The notes beneath the pieces were generated by a model. The model had not been told where the DNA came from, searched no databases, and saw nothing but the letters and a program-made list of their open reading frames with translations. 64,000 bases of DNA from positions 1,178,001 to 1,242,000 of the forward strand of contig OX246690.1 in NCBI GenBank assembly GCA_945909635.1, given 5' to 3'. Shown here in pieces: positions 52,491 through 60,680 of the stretch. Position numbers and translations under genes: made by a program. This DNA comes from Clostridioides difficile_A. GTDB lineage: Bacteria; Bacillota; Clostridia; Peptostreptococcales; Peptostreptococcaceae. Within the stretch, counting starts at the first letter, position 1; every line of letters begins with the position of its first letter.

Positions 52491-53378
52491 TTGGAATTTA
52501 AACAATGTCTGAAAGAAAAAGCAAGTTTTATAGAAAATGTACTTAAAGAATATATGCCTAAAGAAGAAGGGTATCAAAAAACGGTTATTGAAGCTATGAA
52601 CTACAGTTTAAGTGCTGGGGGCAAGAGATTAAGACCAATACTTACATTAGAAGCTTGTAAAGTAGTTGGAGGTAATGAAGAAGAAGCTATTCCTTTTGCT
52701 ATGGCCATTGAAATGATACATACATATTCACTAATACATGATGATTTACCAGCTCTTGATAATGATGACTTAAGAAGAGGTAGACCAACAAATCATAAAG
52801 TATATGGAGAAGCTATGGGTATTTTGGCAGGCGATGCTTTATTGAATTATGCTTTTGAAGTTATGCTTTCAGGTTCAATCAATAAAAAAAATCCAGAAAA
52901 GTATTTAAAAGCTATAAATGAAATTGCTAAAGGTGCTGGTATATATGGCATGATAGGTGGTCAGGTAGTAGATGTAGAAAGTGAAAATAAACAAATTGAA
53001 AAAGAAAAATTAGATTATATACATATGAATAAAACTGCAGCAATGATGGTGGGTTGTATGAGAGCAGGAGCTACTATCGGTGGAGCAAATTCAGAACAGA
53101 TGGAAGAAATAACTAAATATGCAAAAAATATCGGATTATCATTCCAGATAGTAGATGATATACTAGATATAGTGGGAGATGAAGCTAAATTAGGTAAGAA
53201 AGTTGGAAGTGATATAGAAAATCACAAGTCAACATACCCATCACTTTTAGGTTTAGATAAATCTAAAGAAATTGCATATAATTTGATTGATGAAGCAAAG
53301 AAAAGTATAGAAAAATTATCTGACGATGTAGATTTTTTAAAGGGATTGGCTGAATATATAATAGATAGGGAATACTAA
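52491..53378 (+). CDS. ispA: Polyprenyl synthetase (farnesyl/geranyl diphosphate synthase)
   Basis: Condenses IPP with allylic diphosphates to make FPP. First Asp-rich motif DDLPALDNDD, second DDILDIVGD, with GGKRLRP for IPP binding. 295 residues. TTG start behind GAGGAG. Grouped with dxs two genes on, so isoprenoid precursor genes are clustered. Confidence 0.95.
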   Translation: MEFKQCLKEKASFIENVLKEYMPKEEGYQKTVIEAMNYSLSAGGKRLRPILTLEACKVVGGNEEEAIPFAMAIEMIHTYSLIHDDLPALDNDDLRRGRPTNHKVYGEAMGILAGDALLNYAFEVMLSGSINKKNPEKYLKAINEIAKGAGIYGMIGGQVVDVESENKQIEKEKLDYIHMNKTAAMMVGCMRAGATIGGANSEQMEEITKYAKNIGLSFQIVDDILDIVGDEAKLGKKVGSDIENHKSTYPSLLGLDKSKEIAYNLIDEAKKSIEKLSDDVDFLKGLAEYIIDREY

Positions 53379-53407
53379 AATATACAGCTAAAATCGAGGA
53401 GGGAAAA

Positions 53408-53845
53408 ATGGACTTTTTTTCGGAGATTTTTAACAATGGGGCTTTGGGAATAAGTCTGATTGCTTGTTTCTTAGCACAATTTATAAAAATATTTACTGGC
53501 AAGGAAAAAAGAATTGAGTTATCAAGAATACTTATTTCAGGAGGTATGCCTAGTTCCCATAGTTCTTTTGTTACAAGTTTAGCTACAGTGGTAGGTATTG
53601 AAAAAGGGTTTAATTCTACTGATTTTGCTATAATTACTGTGCTTGCCCTGATTATAATGTATGACGCAGCAGGTGTTAGACGGGCTGTAGGTAAGCAAGC
53701 TATCATATTAAATCAAATAGTAGCGGATATACAGCATGGAAAGCATATAGAGCAGAAGAAATTAAAAGAATTAATAGGTCACACACCACTAGAAGTTTGG
53801 TTTGGAGCTTTACTTGGAATAGTAACAGCTTTAATATTGATGTAA
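53408..53845 (+). CDS. Divergent PAP2-family membrane protein (DUF212, YuiD-like)
   Basis: 145-residue membrane protein with three or four hydrophobic segments. GGMPSSHSS is the PAP2-type phosphatase motif and YDAAGVRRAVGKQA is the family signature. Possibly an undecaprenyl or lipid phosphate phosphatase; this is inferred from fold and from its place between ispA and dxs. ATG behind GAGGAGGG. Confidence 0.92.
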   Translation: MDFFSEIFNNGALGISLIACFLAQFIKIFTGKEKRIELSRILISGGMPSSHSSFVTSLATVVGIEKGFNSTDFAIITVLALIIMYDAAGVRRAVGKQAIILNQIVADIQHGKHIEQKKLKELIGHTPLEVWFGALLGIVTALILM

Positions 53846-53878
53846 ATTTAAAATTTACAAAATAAAGGTGAGGATAAT

Positions 53879-55744
53879 ATGTATAAATATTTAGATAAAG
53901 TAAATTCTCCAAAGGATATAAAAAATATGAGCATAGAAGAAATGGATTTACTTGCAAAAGATATAAGAAAATTTTTAGTAAAATCTGTTTCTAAGACAGG
54001 CGGGCACTTAGCTTCTAATTTAGGAGTAGTTGAGCTAACATTAGCACTTCATAAAGTGTTTGACAGTCCTAAAGATAAAATCGTATGGGATGTAGGACAT
54101 CAATCTTATGTTCATAAAATAGTTACTGGAAGAAAAGATTATTTTGTATCTTTAAGACAATTTAATGGACTAAGTGGTTTTCCAAAGGAGAGTGAAAGTC
54201 CTCATGATATTTTTGACACAGGACATAGTAGTACATCTATTTCTGTAGCTACAGGTATTGCCTGTGCTAGAGACATAAAAAAAGAAAACTATAGTGTTAT
54301 ATCTGTAATTGGAGATGGTTCTATAACTGGAGGTATGGCACTTGAAGCTTTAAATCAATTAGGATATATCAATACCAATATGATAGTAATTCTTAATGAT
54401 AATGAAATGTCCATAGATAAAAATGTTGGTGGAATGTCTAAATATCTGTCAAGTATTATAAGAAACTCAACAGTTGAAAAAATGACAGATGAAGTTGATA
54501 AAATTTTAAATGTTACACAAACAGGTGAGATTTTATCTAAGACTGCACATAGATTTAAAGATAAGTTAATGTATAGCTTTTCGCCTCAAGATTGTTCATT
54601 TTTTGATTCATTAGGTATAAAATATTATGGTCCTATAGATGGTCATAATACTAAAGAATTAATAGATACATTGAGAAAGGCTAAACATAAAAAAGGGCCT
54701 GTACTTTTACATGTAATTACGAAAAAAGGAAAAGGGTACAGATTTGCAGAGGAGCAACCTGATAAATATCATGGAGTATCAAAGTTTGATATAAAGACAG
54801 GAGTAACATCTTCAAAAGTTAAGTCTATGTCAGTTAGTGTTGGAGAAAAACTGGTTGATATGGCTAGTAATAATGAAGATATAGTAGCAATAACGGCTGC
54901 AATGCCATCTGGTACTGGGTTAAATTTATTTGAAAGTGTATACCCAAAAAGATATTATGATGTTGGTATAGCTGAACAACACGCAACAGGGTTTGCAGCA
55001 GGTCTTGCAAAAAGTGGGATGAAACCTTACTTTGCTGTATATTCATCGTTTTTGCAAAGAGCATACGACCAAATTATTCATGATGTATGTATAACTAAAA
55101 AGCCAGTTACTTTTCTTATAGATAGAGCTGGACTAGTTGGAAATGATGGAGAAACTCATCATGGTATGTTTGATTTAAGTTACTTGAATTCTATTCCAAA
55201 TATTGTAGTAATGGCACCAAAAGATATAAGAGAGATGGAACTTATGATGGATTTATCATTAAAGCTAGACTATCCATCAGCAATTAGATATCCAAGAGGA
55301 AATAGCTATTACTTGGACAAGGGAGAATATAAAGAACTTGTATTAGGAAAGTATGAAGTATTAGATGATGGACAAGATACAGTTATACTTTCTATTGGAA
55401 GTATGGTGAAACATGCTTTAGGAGCTAAAGAACTATTGTTGAAGGAAGGAATAAATCCAACAATAGTTAATGCTAGATTCTTAAAGCCAATGGATGAAGA
55501 TATGTTGAATATTTTATTAAAGAATCACAAAAATGTAGTTACAATAGAAGATAACATTGTAACTGGAGGGTTTGGAAGTAGAATAAACAAGTTTATTATA
55601 GATAATGATTATAAGGTAAATATACTTAATATAGCAATACCAGAAGAATTTATAAAGCATGGTAATGCAGATGAATTATATGATTTTGTAGGACTATCAC
55701 CAAAGGGTATTGCTGATAAAATAAAAAAGTTAGTTATTAAATAA
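53879..55744 (+). CDS. dxs: 1-deoxy-D-xylulose-5-phosphate synthase
   Basis: First enzyme of the MEP isoprenoid pathway, thiamine diphosphate-dependent. The 621 residues show VWDVGHQSYVHKIVTGR, GDGSITGGMALEALN (TPP/Mg site), and AEQHATGFAAGLA plus DRAGLVGNDGETHHG in the pyrimidine domain. ATG behind AGGTGAGG. Completes the ispA-yuiD-dxs group. Confidence 0.97.
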   Translation: MYKYLDKVNSPKDIKNMSIEEMDLLAKDIRKFLVKSVSKTGGHLASNLGVVELTLALHKVFDSPKDKIVWDVGHQSYVHKIVTGRKDYFVSLRQFNGLSGFPKESESPHDIFDTGHSSTSISVATGIACARDIKKENYSVISVIGDGSITGGMALEALNQLGYINTNMIVILNDNEMSIDKNVGGMSKYLSSIIRNSTVEKMTDEVDKILNVTQTGEILSKTAHRFKDKLMYSFSPQDCSFFDSLGIKYYGPIDGHNTKELIDTLRKAKHKKGPVLLHVITKKGKGYRFAEEQPDKYHGVSKFDIKTGVTSSKVKSMSVSVGEKLVDMASNNEDIVAITAAMPSGTGLNLFESVYPKRYYDVGIAEQHATGFAAGLAKSGMKPYFAVYSSFLQRAYDQIIHDVCITKKPVTFLIDRAGLVGNDGETHHGMFDLSYLNSIPNIVVMAPKDIREMELMMDLSLKLDYPSAIRYPRGNSYYLDKGEYKELVLGKYEVLDDGQDTVILSIGSMVKHALGAKELLLKEGINPTIVNARFLKPMDEDMLNILLKNHKNVVTIEDNIVTGGFGSRINKFIIDNDYKVNILNIAIPEEFIKHGNADELYDFVGLSPKGIADKIKKLVIK

Positions 55745-55826
55745 AAAATTAATGAAAATATTATAAATTAAGACTGATATAAAATATAAAATTTATCAAT
55801 TAAATAAATATCAGGTGTGTTACTTT

Positions 55827-55860
55827 AAGCTACTTTAGTTATTATTAAAGTAGCTTTTAA
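55827..55860 (+). terminator. Hairpin between dxs and tlyA
   Basis: AAGCTACTTTA (55827-55837) pairs with TAAAGTAGCTT (55846-55856), followed only by TTAAC. Likely weak terminator. Confidence 0.65.
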
Positions 55861-55875
55861 CAGAAAGGTAATTTT

Positions 55876-56688
55876 ATGAAAAAGAGAATAGATTTATTGT
55901 TAGTAGAACAAGGTCATTTTGAAAGTAGAGAAAGAGCTAAAAAAGCAATAATGGCTGGTCTAGTTTTTGTTGATAATCAAAGATGTGATAAGGCTGGTAC
56001 AGAAGTAAAAGAGGACTGTAATATAGAAGTAAAAGGAAATCCAATACCGTACGTTAGTAGAGGTGGTTTAAAGCTTGAAAAAGCTATGAAAAACTTTGAT
56101 TTAACTATTGATGGAAAGGTATGTATGGATATAGGTGCATCTACAGGTGGTTTTACAGATTGTATGTTAAAAAATGGAGCAATAAAAGTATTTTCTATAG
56201 ATGTTGGTTATGGGCAACTTGCTTGGAAATTAAGACAAGATGATAGAGTTGTGTGTATGGAGAGAACAAATATAAGAAATGTGACAATAGAAAATACAAA
56301 GCAGTTTGCAGATTTCGCATCAATTGATGTGTCTTTTATATCATTAAAACTAGTACTTCCAAAAGCTAAGGAGTTAGTACGTCATGACGGAGAAATTGTC
56401 GCTTTAATTAAACCACAATTTGAGGCAGGAAGAGAAAAAGTAGGTAAAAAAGGTGTAGTTAGAGAAAAATCGACACATATAGAAGTCATAAAAATGATTT
56501 CTGACTTTTCTGTTGGAAATGGATTTGAAATTTTAGGATTAGACTTTTCTCCAATTAAAGGGCCAGAAGGAAATATAGAGTATCTAATTCATCTGAGAAA
56601 TGGAAATGAAGGTTATGAGTTTGATAGTAACACATACGATAATAAAATAGTGGAAGTCGTTGAGGCTTCACATAATTTAGACAAATAG
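55876..56688 (+). CDS. tlyA: TlyA-family rRNA 2'-O-methyltransferase (hemolysin A homologue)
   Basis: SAM-dependent ribose methyltransferase for 16S and 23S rRNA. N-terminal S4 RNA-binding domain (about 1-60: RIDLLLVEQGHFESRERAKK) and FtsJ-like methyltransferase domain (DIGASTGGFTDCML, SIDVGYGQLAWKLR). 270 residues. ATG behind AAAGG. In many Firmicutes argR and nadK lie between tlyA and recN; here recN follows after 20 bases. Confidence 0.94.
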   Translation: MKKRIDLLLVEQGHFESRERAKKAIMAGLVFVDNQRCDKAGTEVKEDCNIEVKGNPIPYVSRGGLKLEKAMKNFDLTIDGKVCMDIGASTGGFTDCMLKNGAIKVFSIDVGYGQLAWKLRQDDRVVCMERTNIRNVTIENTKQFADFASIDVSFISLKLVLPKAKELVRHDGEIVALIKPQFEAGREKVGKKGVVREKSTHIEVIKMISDFSVGNGFEILGLDFSPIKGPEGNIEYLIHLRNGNEGYEFDSNTYDNKIVEVVEASHNLDK

Positions 56689-56707
56689 GCTAAAAGGGGG
56701 CTTAGAC

Positions 56708-58387
56708 TTGATCCTCGAATTATATATGAAAAATTGTGCTTTAGTTGAAGAGCTAAGGTTGAGTATTGATAAAAATTTAAATATACTTACAGGTGAAACT
56801 GGTTCAGGAAAATCTATAATAATAGATGCGCTTGGACTTTGTCTAGGTGATAAATATGATAGGTCTTTTCTAAGAAAAGGAACAGACAAGGGACTTGTTG
56901 AAGCCGTATTTTTATCAGATAATATATATCTAAAAAAAATACTAGACGAAAATGATATAAGTATAGAAGATGATAATTTGTTAGTCATAACTAGATTGAT
57001 ATATTCAGATGGAAAGAGCACTGCTAGAATAAATGGAAGAACTGTTAAAGTATCTCTTCTTAGAGAAATCGCATCAACACTTATAGATATACATGGTCAA
57101 CATCAAAATCAGGCTTTATTTAATAAAGACACTCATTTGAAATTTCTAGACCTTTTTGGAGAGAATGAATTAGAAAAATTCAAAGTTGCCTATAAAAAAG
57201 TGTACAACAAGTATAGTGAAGTAAAAAAGGCTTTAAATTGTTTAACAGAAAATAAGGATGAGATGCAAATTCAAAGAGAAATAGATTTGTTAAAATTTCA
57301 AATAAATGAAATTGAGGTAGCAAATTTAAATAAGAATGAATATGAAGATTTATTAAAACAAAGAGAAGTTTATAGAAATAGTGAAAAGATATATAATAAC
57401 TTGAATTTAAGTTATAGCAAGTTACATAATGGTGAGTATAATGTTATTGACCTAATAGGTCTTGCATCTAAAGAGCTTAATGACATATCAAAATATGATA
57501 GTGTTTTGAGTGAATATAGTGATACTGTAGAAAGAATTATGTATGAGTTACAAGATATATCTAGTGATATAAGAAATTACAAAGATAATATAGACTTTGA
57601 GCCTTATGAATTAGAGCAGATTGAACTTAGAATTGATGAGATTAACAATTTAAGAAGAAAATATGGAGATAGTATAGACGATATATTTGAGTATTATGAA
57701 AAGATAAAAGATAGATTAGACGAGATACTAAATAGAGATGAAAGAGTTGAACAGTTAAAAAGTCAACTTATGAATATAGAAGAAGATTTAAAAATAAAAG
57801 CTAATAAATTGACTAAAGCAAGAACAGAAGTAGCAACTACTTTAGAGAAAATACTTCTTGATGAATTAAAAAGCTTAAACATGAAAAATGTAATGTTCAA
57901 AGTTAATTTTGAAGAAGGCCCATTTACTTTAAATGGAATAGATGATATTGAATTTATGATATCTTTTAACTTAGGAGAAGATATTAAACCTATATATAAA
58001 GTTGCATCAGGTGGTGAGATGTCTAGGTTTATGTTGGCATTTAAGACAATCTTGGCTGATATAGATGATATTGATACATTAGTGTTTGATGAAATAGATA
58101 CAGGTATAAGTGGTATAGCAGCACAAATTGTTGGTGAGAAATTGAGTGATATAGCAAAGAAAAAACAAATAATATGTATAACACACTTACCTCAAATTGC
58201 GGCAAATGCTGACACTCATTATTGTATAGAGAAAGATACTTCAAATAATAGGACATTTACTAATGTTAGTAAATTAAATCAATCTCAAAGAAAAAATGAA
58301 ATTGCTAGGCTTATAGCAGGTAATAATATAACAGAGAAAACTATCGAACATGCAAGTGAAATCATTGAAATGGCTAAAAAATGCTAG
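56708..58387 (+). CDS. recN: DNA repair protein RecN
   Basis: SMC-like ATPase that acts early at double-strand breaks. Walker A GETGSGKSIIID (about 30-41), HGQHQNQALF, long coiled-coil arms (about 150-350), signature KVASGGEMSRFMLAFK and Walker B FDEIDTGISG. 559 residues. TTG start behind AAAAGGGGG. Terminator follows. Confidence 0.97.
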   Translation: MILELYMKNCALVEELRLSIDKNLNILTGETGSGKSIIIDALGLCLGDKYDRSFLRKGTDKGLVEAVFLSDNIYLKKILDENDISIEDDNLLVITRLIYSDGKSTARINGRTVKVSLLREIASTLIDIHGQHQNQALFNKDTHLKFLDLFGENELEKFKVAYKKVYNKYSEVKKALNCLTENKDEMQIQREIDLLKFQINEIEVANLNKNEYEDLLKQREVYRNSEKIYNNLNLSYSKLHNGEYNVIDLIGLASKELNDISKYDSVLSEYSDTVERIMYELQDISSDIRNYKDNIDFEPYELEQIELRIDEINNLRRKYGDSIDDIFEYYEKIKDRLDEILNRDERVEQLKSQLMNIEEDLKIKANKLTKARTEVATTLEKILLDELKSLNMKNVMFKVNFEEGPFTLNGIDDIEFMISFNLGEDIKPIYKVASGGEMSRFMLAFKTILADIDDIDTLVFDEIDTGISGIAAQIVGEKLSDIAKKKQIICITHLPQIAANADTHYCIEKDTSNNRTFTNVSKLNQSQRKNEIARLIAGNNITEKTIEHASEIIEMAKKC

Positions 58388-58404
58388 TGAAGAAAGGTTG
58401 TTCT

Positions 58405-58452
58405 AAATAGGTGTAAAGAATTTTCTATCTGAATACTTTACATCTATTTTTT
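58405..58452 (+). terminator. Terminator after recN
   Basis: AAATAGGTGTAAAG (58405-58418) pairs with CTTTACATCTATTT (58436-58449), T-run follows. Confidence 0.9.
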
Positions 58453-58517
58453 ATGATTAAATTATTTAGTGAGTATATTAAAAATATAAAATTTAAAAGT
58501 TATATCAATTTGTAACT

Positions 58518-58545
58518 TTGAAATTTTTAGATGCTTAAGTATAAT
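58518..58545 (+). promoter_or_regulatory. Promoter before the unrecognised membrane-anchored protein
   Basis: TTGAAA (58518-58523), 16-base spacer, TATAAT (58540-58545). Confidence 0.6.
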
Positions 58546-58579
58546 ATTATGTATAAGGTATTAGTGAGGGGGGCATAAA

Positions 58580-59446
58580 TTGAATAAAAAAAATACTATG
58601 CACTTAATTTTTACAATTGTAATTTTTATTTTATTATGGTATATGATATTGACAATGAATGAAATTAACAAAAACATAGAAAACTATAATAATAAATTAG
58701 AGTATTTGTCACAAGAAATTATGAATACCAAGTCAGATATTAGTAATACGATAAATGAAGAAATGTCAAAAAGCTATATAACTAAAAGTATTGATTTAAA
58801 AGTTAAAAAGCTTGAAAAAGAAGAATGTACTATTGAGGTAGATATTCAATTGAGTAAGTTGGGTAAAAATGGCAAGGTATTTTTTATGTATAAAGAAGAT
58901 AATGATAAATGGAATGAGATTGAAATGACAAAACACGGAGAATTATCGTATACTTGTGAGATGAAAATAAAGACAGGTAATGAATATGACTATAAAGTAG
59001 TTACAAATGGGACCATATCTGAAAGCTCAGATGTACAAAAGCTAACTACATCTGATTATATGCCTGAACAACCTGTATTTAATTCTGGAATAAGGGATAA
59101 TAAAGAATATTTTATTGAAATAATAGAAAATAGTAATCTCTTAAATCATGAAAGTGAAAAGTCAAAAAATAAAGTCTATAATAGTATCAAATTGAAGAAA
59201 GTAGATATTATTGTAAATGAAGGGAAAAAAGATACTGTGTATAAAGCAAAATCTGTTAAAATATCAGATGCTGATAAAGATAATAGTCCAAATGAAAGTC
59301 AAGTAAATTATGAAGCAACTTTCCCTAAAAGGGATATTGGTAGTATAGTCTATATTAAAGCCAAACTTACATACAATAATGGAGTAGAGTACATAAAGGA
59401 TATAACTGAAGATATAACTATGAGTTTACAAGATTTGGAAAAATAA
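58580..59446 (+). CDS. Unrecognised membrane-anchored protein
   Basis: 288 residues; I do not recognise the family. Residues 7-25 are a single strong membrane segment, residues 27-70 are an Asn/Glu-rich helical, possibly coiled-coil stretch, and residues 75-288 form a soluble domain, likely outside the cell, with alternating strand-like segments (CTIEVDIQLSKLG, LSYTCEMKIKTGNEYDYKVV) like a beta-sandwich. Charged and Lys-rich, no Cys pair of note. TTG start behind GAGGGGGG, with its own promoter and a terminator on either side, so it is monocistronic. Lies between recN and the spoIVB-spo0A pair. Confidence 0.75.
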   Translation: MNKKNTMHLIFTIVIFILLWYMILTMNEINKNIENYNNKLEYLSQEIMNTKSDISNTINEEMSKSYITKSIDLKVKKLEKEECTIEVDIQLSKLGKNGKVFFMYKEDNDKWNEIEMTKHGELSYTCEMKIKTGNEYDYKVVTNGTISESSDVQKLTTSDYMPEQPVFNSGIRDNKEYFIEIIENSNLLNHESEKSKNKVYNSIKLKKVDIIVNEGKKDTVYKAKSVKISDADKDNSPNESQVNYEATFPKRDIGSIVYIKAKLTYNNGVEYIKDITEDITMSLQDLEK

Positions 59447-59475
59447 ATACATATACAAATAAATTTGGTCAATAA

Positions 59476-59520
59476 AATAGAGTATAAATAAAATTGCAGT
59501 AGTTTTATTTATACTCTATT
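59476..59520. terminator. Bidirectional terminator
   Basis: An 18-base inverted repeat: the arm starting AATAGAGTATAAATAAAA at 59476 pairs with the arm ending ATTTATACTCTATT at 59520. Lies between convergent genes. Confidence 0.9.
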
Positions 59521-59528
59521 AAATAAAA

Positions 59529-60008
59529 TTATAATTTTAATTCCATATATCTAGCGCCTTCAATTGGATTATAAGTATACGGTTCTATATCATAGAAACC
59601 AAGCTTTTCGTATAGTCCTTGAGCACTTTTCATGCTTGGAAGAGTGTCTAATCTCATATAGGCATATCCAATTTCTTTAGCTTCTTTAACAATTTCTTTT
59701 AATAGTATTTTTCCTATCTTTAGTCCTCTAAATTGATTTCTTACAAATAATCTTTTTAATTCACATACTTTGTCTTCAAGCTTTTTTAAAGCAACACAAC
59801 CTGCTAAATTTTCATCGACAAATACTAATATCAATGAACCTGAAGGTTTTATATATTTTCCTGGAAGTGTTTTTAATTCGTTATTAAAGTCTTGAAAACA
59901 TAAGTCTATATCTAGAGAATTTGAATATTCAGTAAATAAAATTTTTACATTTTCAAGATTTTCTAAGTCTTCTTCTTCAACAAATTTTAAACTTATATTT
60001 TGAGCCAT
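59529..60008 (-). CDS. GNAT-family N-acetyltransferase
   Basis: Acetyl-CoA-dependent transferase. VCELKRLFVRNQFRGLKIGKILL holds motif A (QxxGxG-like: NQFRGLKIG), and AQGLYEKLGFYDIEPY is the usual end. From the ATG at 60008 it has 159 residues, the normal size. In-frame ATGs at 60020 and 60017 and a TTG at 60083 overlapping the upstream stop are alternatives. I chose 60008 because a perfect hairpin (60016-60045) would bring the strong SD AAGGAGGTGA (60056-60047) within about eight bases of it. Substrate unknown. Confidence 0.85.
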   Translation of the reverse strand: MAQNISLKFVEEEDLENLENVKILFTEYSNSLDIDLCFQDFNNELKTLPGKYIKPSGSLILVFVDENLAGCVALKKLEDKVCELKRLFVRNQFRGLKIGKILLKEIVKEAKEIGYAYMRLDTLPSMKSAQGLYEKLGFYDIEPYTYNPIEGARYMELKL

Positions 60009-60015
60009 TTTATCC

Positions 60016-60045
60016 ATCATTATATAAATATGTTTATATAATGAT
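60016..60045 (-). promoter_or_regulatory. Perfect 13-bp hairpin between a strong Shine-Dalgarno and the GNAT start
   Basis: On the minus strand ATCATTATATAAA, four-base loop, TTTATATAATGAT. It starts two bases after AAGGAGGTGA and ends seven bases before the ATG at 60008. The arm contains two other in-frame ATGs. May set translation start or act as a switch. Confidence 0.6.
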
Positions 60046-60079
60046 TTCACCTCCTTGATAGATGTATATTTTGTTAATA

Positions 60080-60520
60080 TCAATTAGATTTTAATACCAT
60101 TACTTTTTCACCGCCATAGTCAAGTTCTCCATTAAACTCAAATCCAAAATCTTTATAAAGCTTGATAGCTGTTTTGTTGTTATCAAATATACTAAGATAC
60201 AATTCATCACAATTATATTCTTTTTTAAGAAGGTTTATAAGAAAATCTAAGGATGCTTTTCCATATCCTTTGCCTTGATATTTTGAATCAATCATAAATC
60301 TATCAAGCCAAACTCTATCATCTTCTAAGCGACCATACATAGCGAATCCTATTAATGAATTTTCATCATATATTCCTACAGGTATCCAAGCTGTTATAAA
60401 TTTAGATTCAGCAATAGAAAGTGCATTACTTTCTATATAATCTAATTGACTTTTATCTACAGACAAATCAACTAAATCACGCCAATTATTTACGTCTGCA
60501 ATTCTTACATTTAATTTCAA
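60080..60520 (-). CDS. GNAT-family N-acetyltransferase
   Basis: 146 residues from the TTG at 60520 (GGGCGGT upstream); TTG at 60538 would add six residues. Motif A is in DRFMIDSKYQGKGYGKASL (QGKGYG) and NKTAIKLYKDFGFEFNGE is motif B. Resembles spermidine/SpeG-like or diamine acetyltransferases, but substrate cannot be told. First of two tandem GNAT genes on this strand; the second starts at or just after its stop codon. The proteins are of different sequence, so they are not a recent duplication. Confidence 0.88.
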   Translation of the reverse strand: MKLNVRIADVNNWRDLVDLSVDKSQLDYIESNALSIAESKFITAWIPVGIYDENSLIGFAMYGRLEDDRVWLDRFMIDSKYQGKGYGKASLDFLINLLKKEYNCDELYLSIFDNNKTAIKLYKDFGFEFNGELDYGGEKVMVLKSN

Positions 60521-60680
60521 GATATTACCGCCCTTCAAACTTTTTCTTACAATATAATACTATCATATTATATATTAAAAATCACTTAGTAAGATGTTTA
60601 ATAAGGTTTTTAAATGAATAAATTTTCTGGAAAAAGGAATTATAAATACATAATAATACAGCATAGGAGTAGATGAACAT

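Noticed and set aside
53263..53706. Minus-strand open frame over ispA and the YuiD-like gene
   Set aside because: Antisense shadow spanning two real genes, without RBS.
60621..60635. CodY-like sequence AATTTTCTGGAAAAA before spoIVB
   Set aside because: Three mismatches to the CodY consensus in an AT-rich region; too weak to call.
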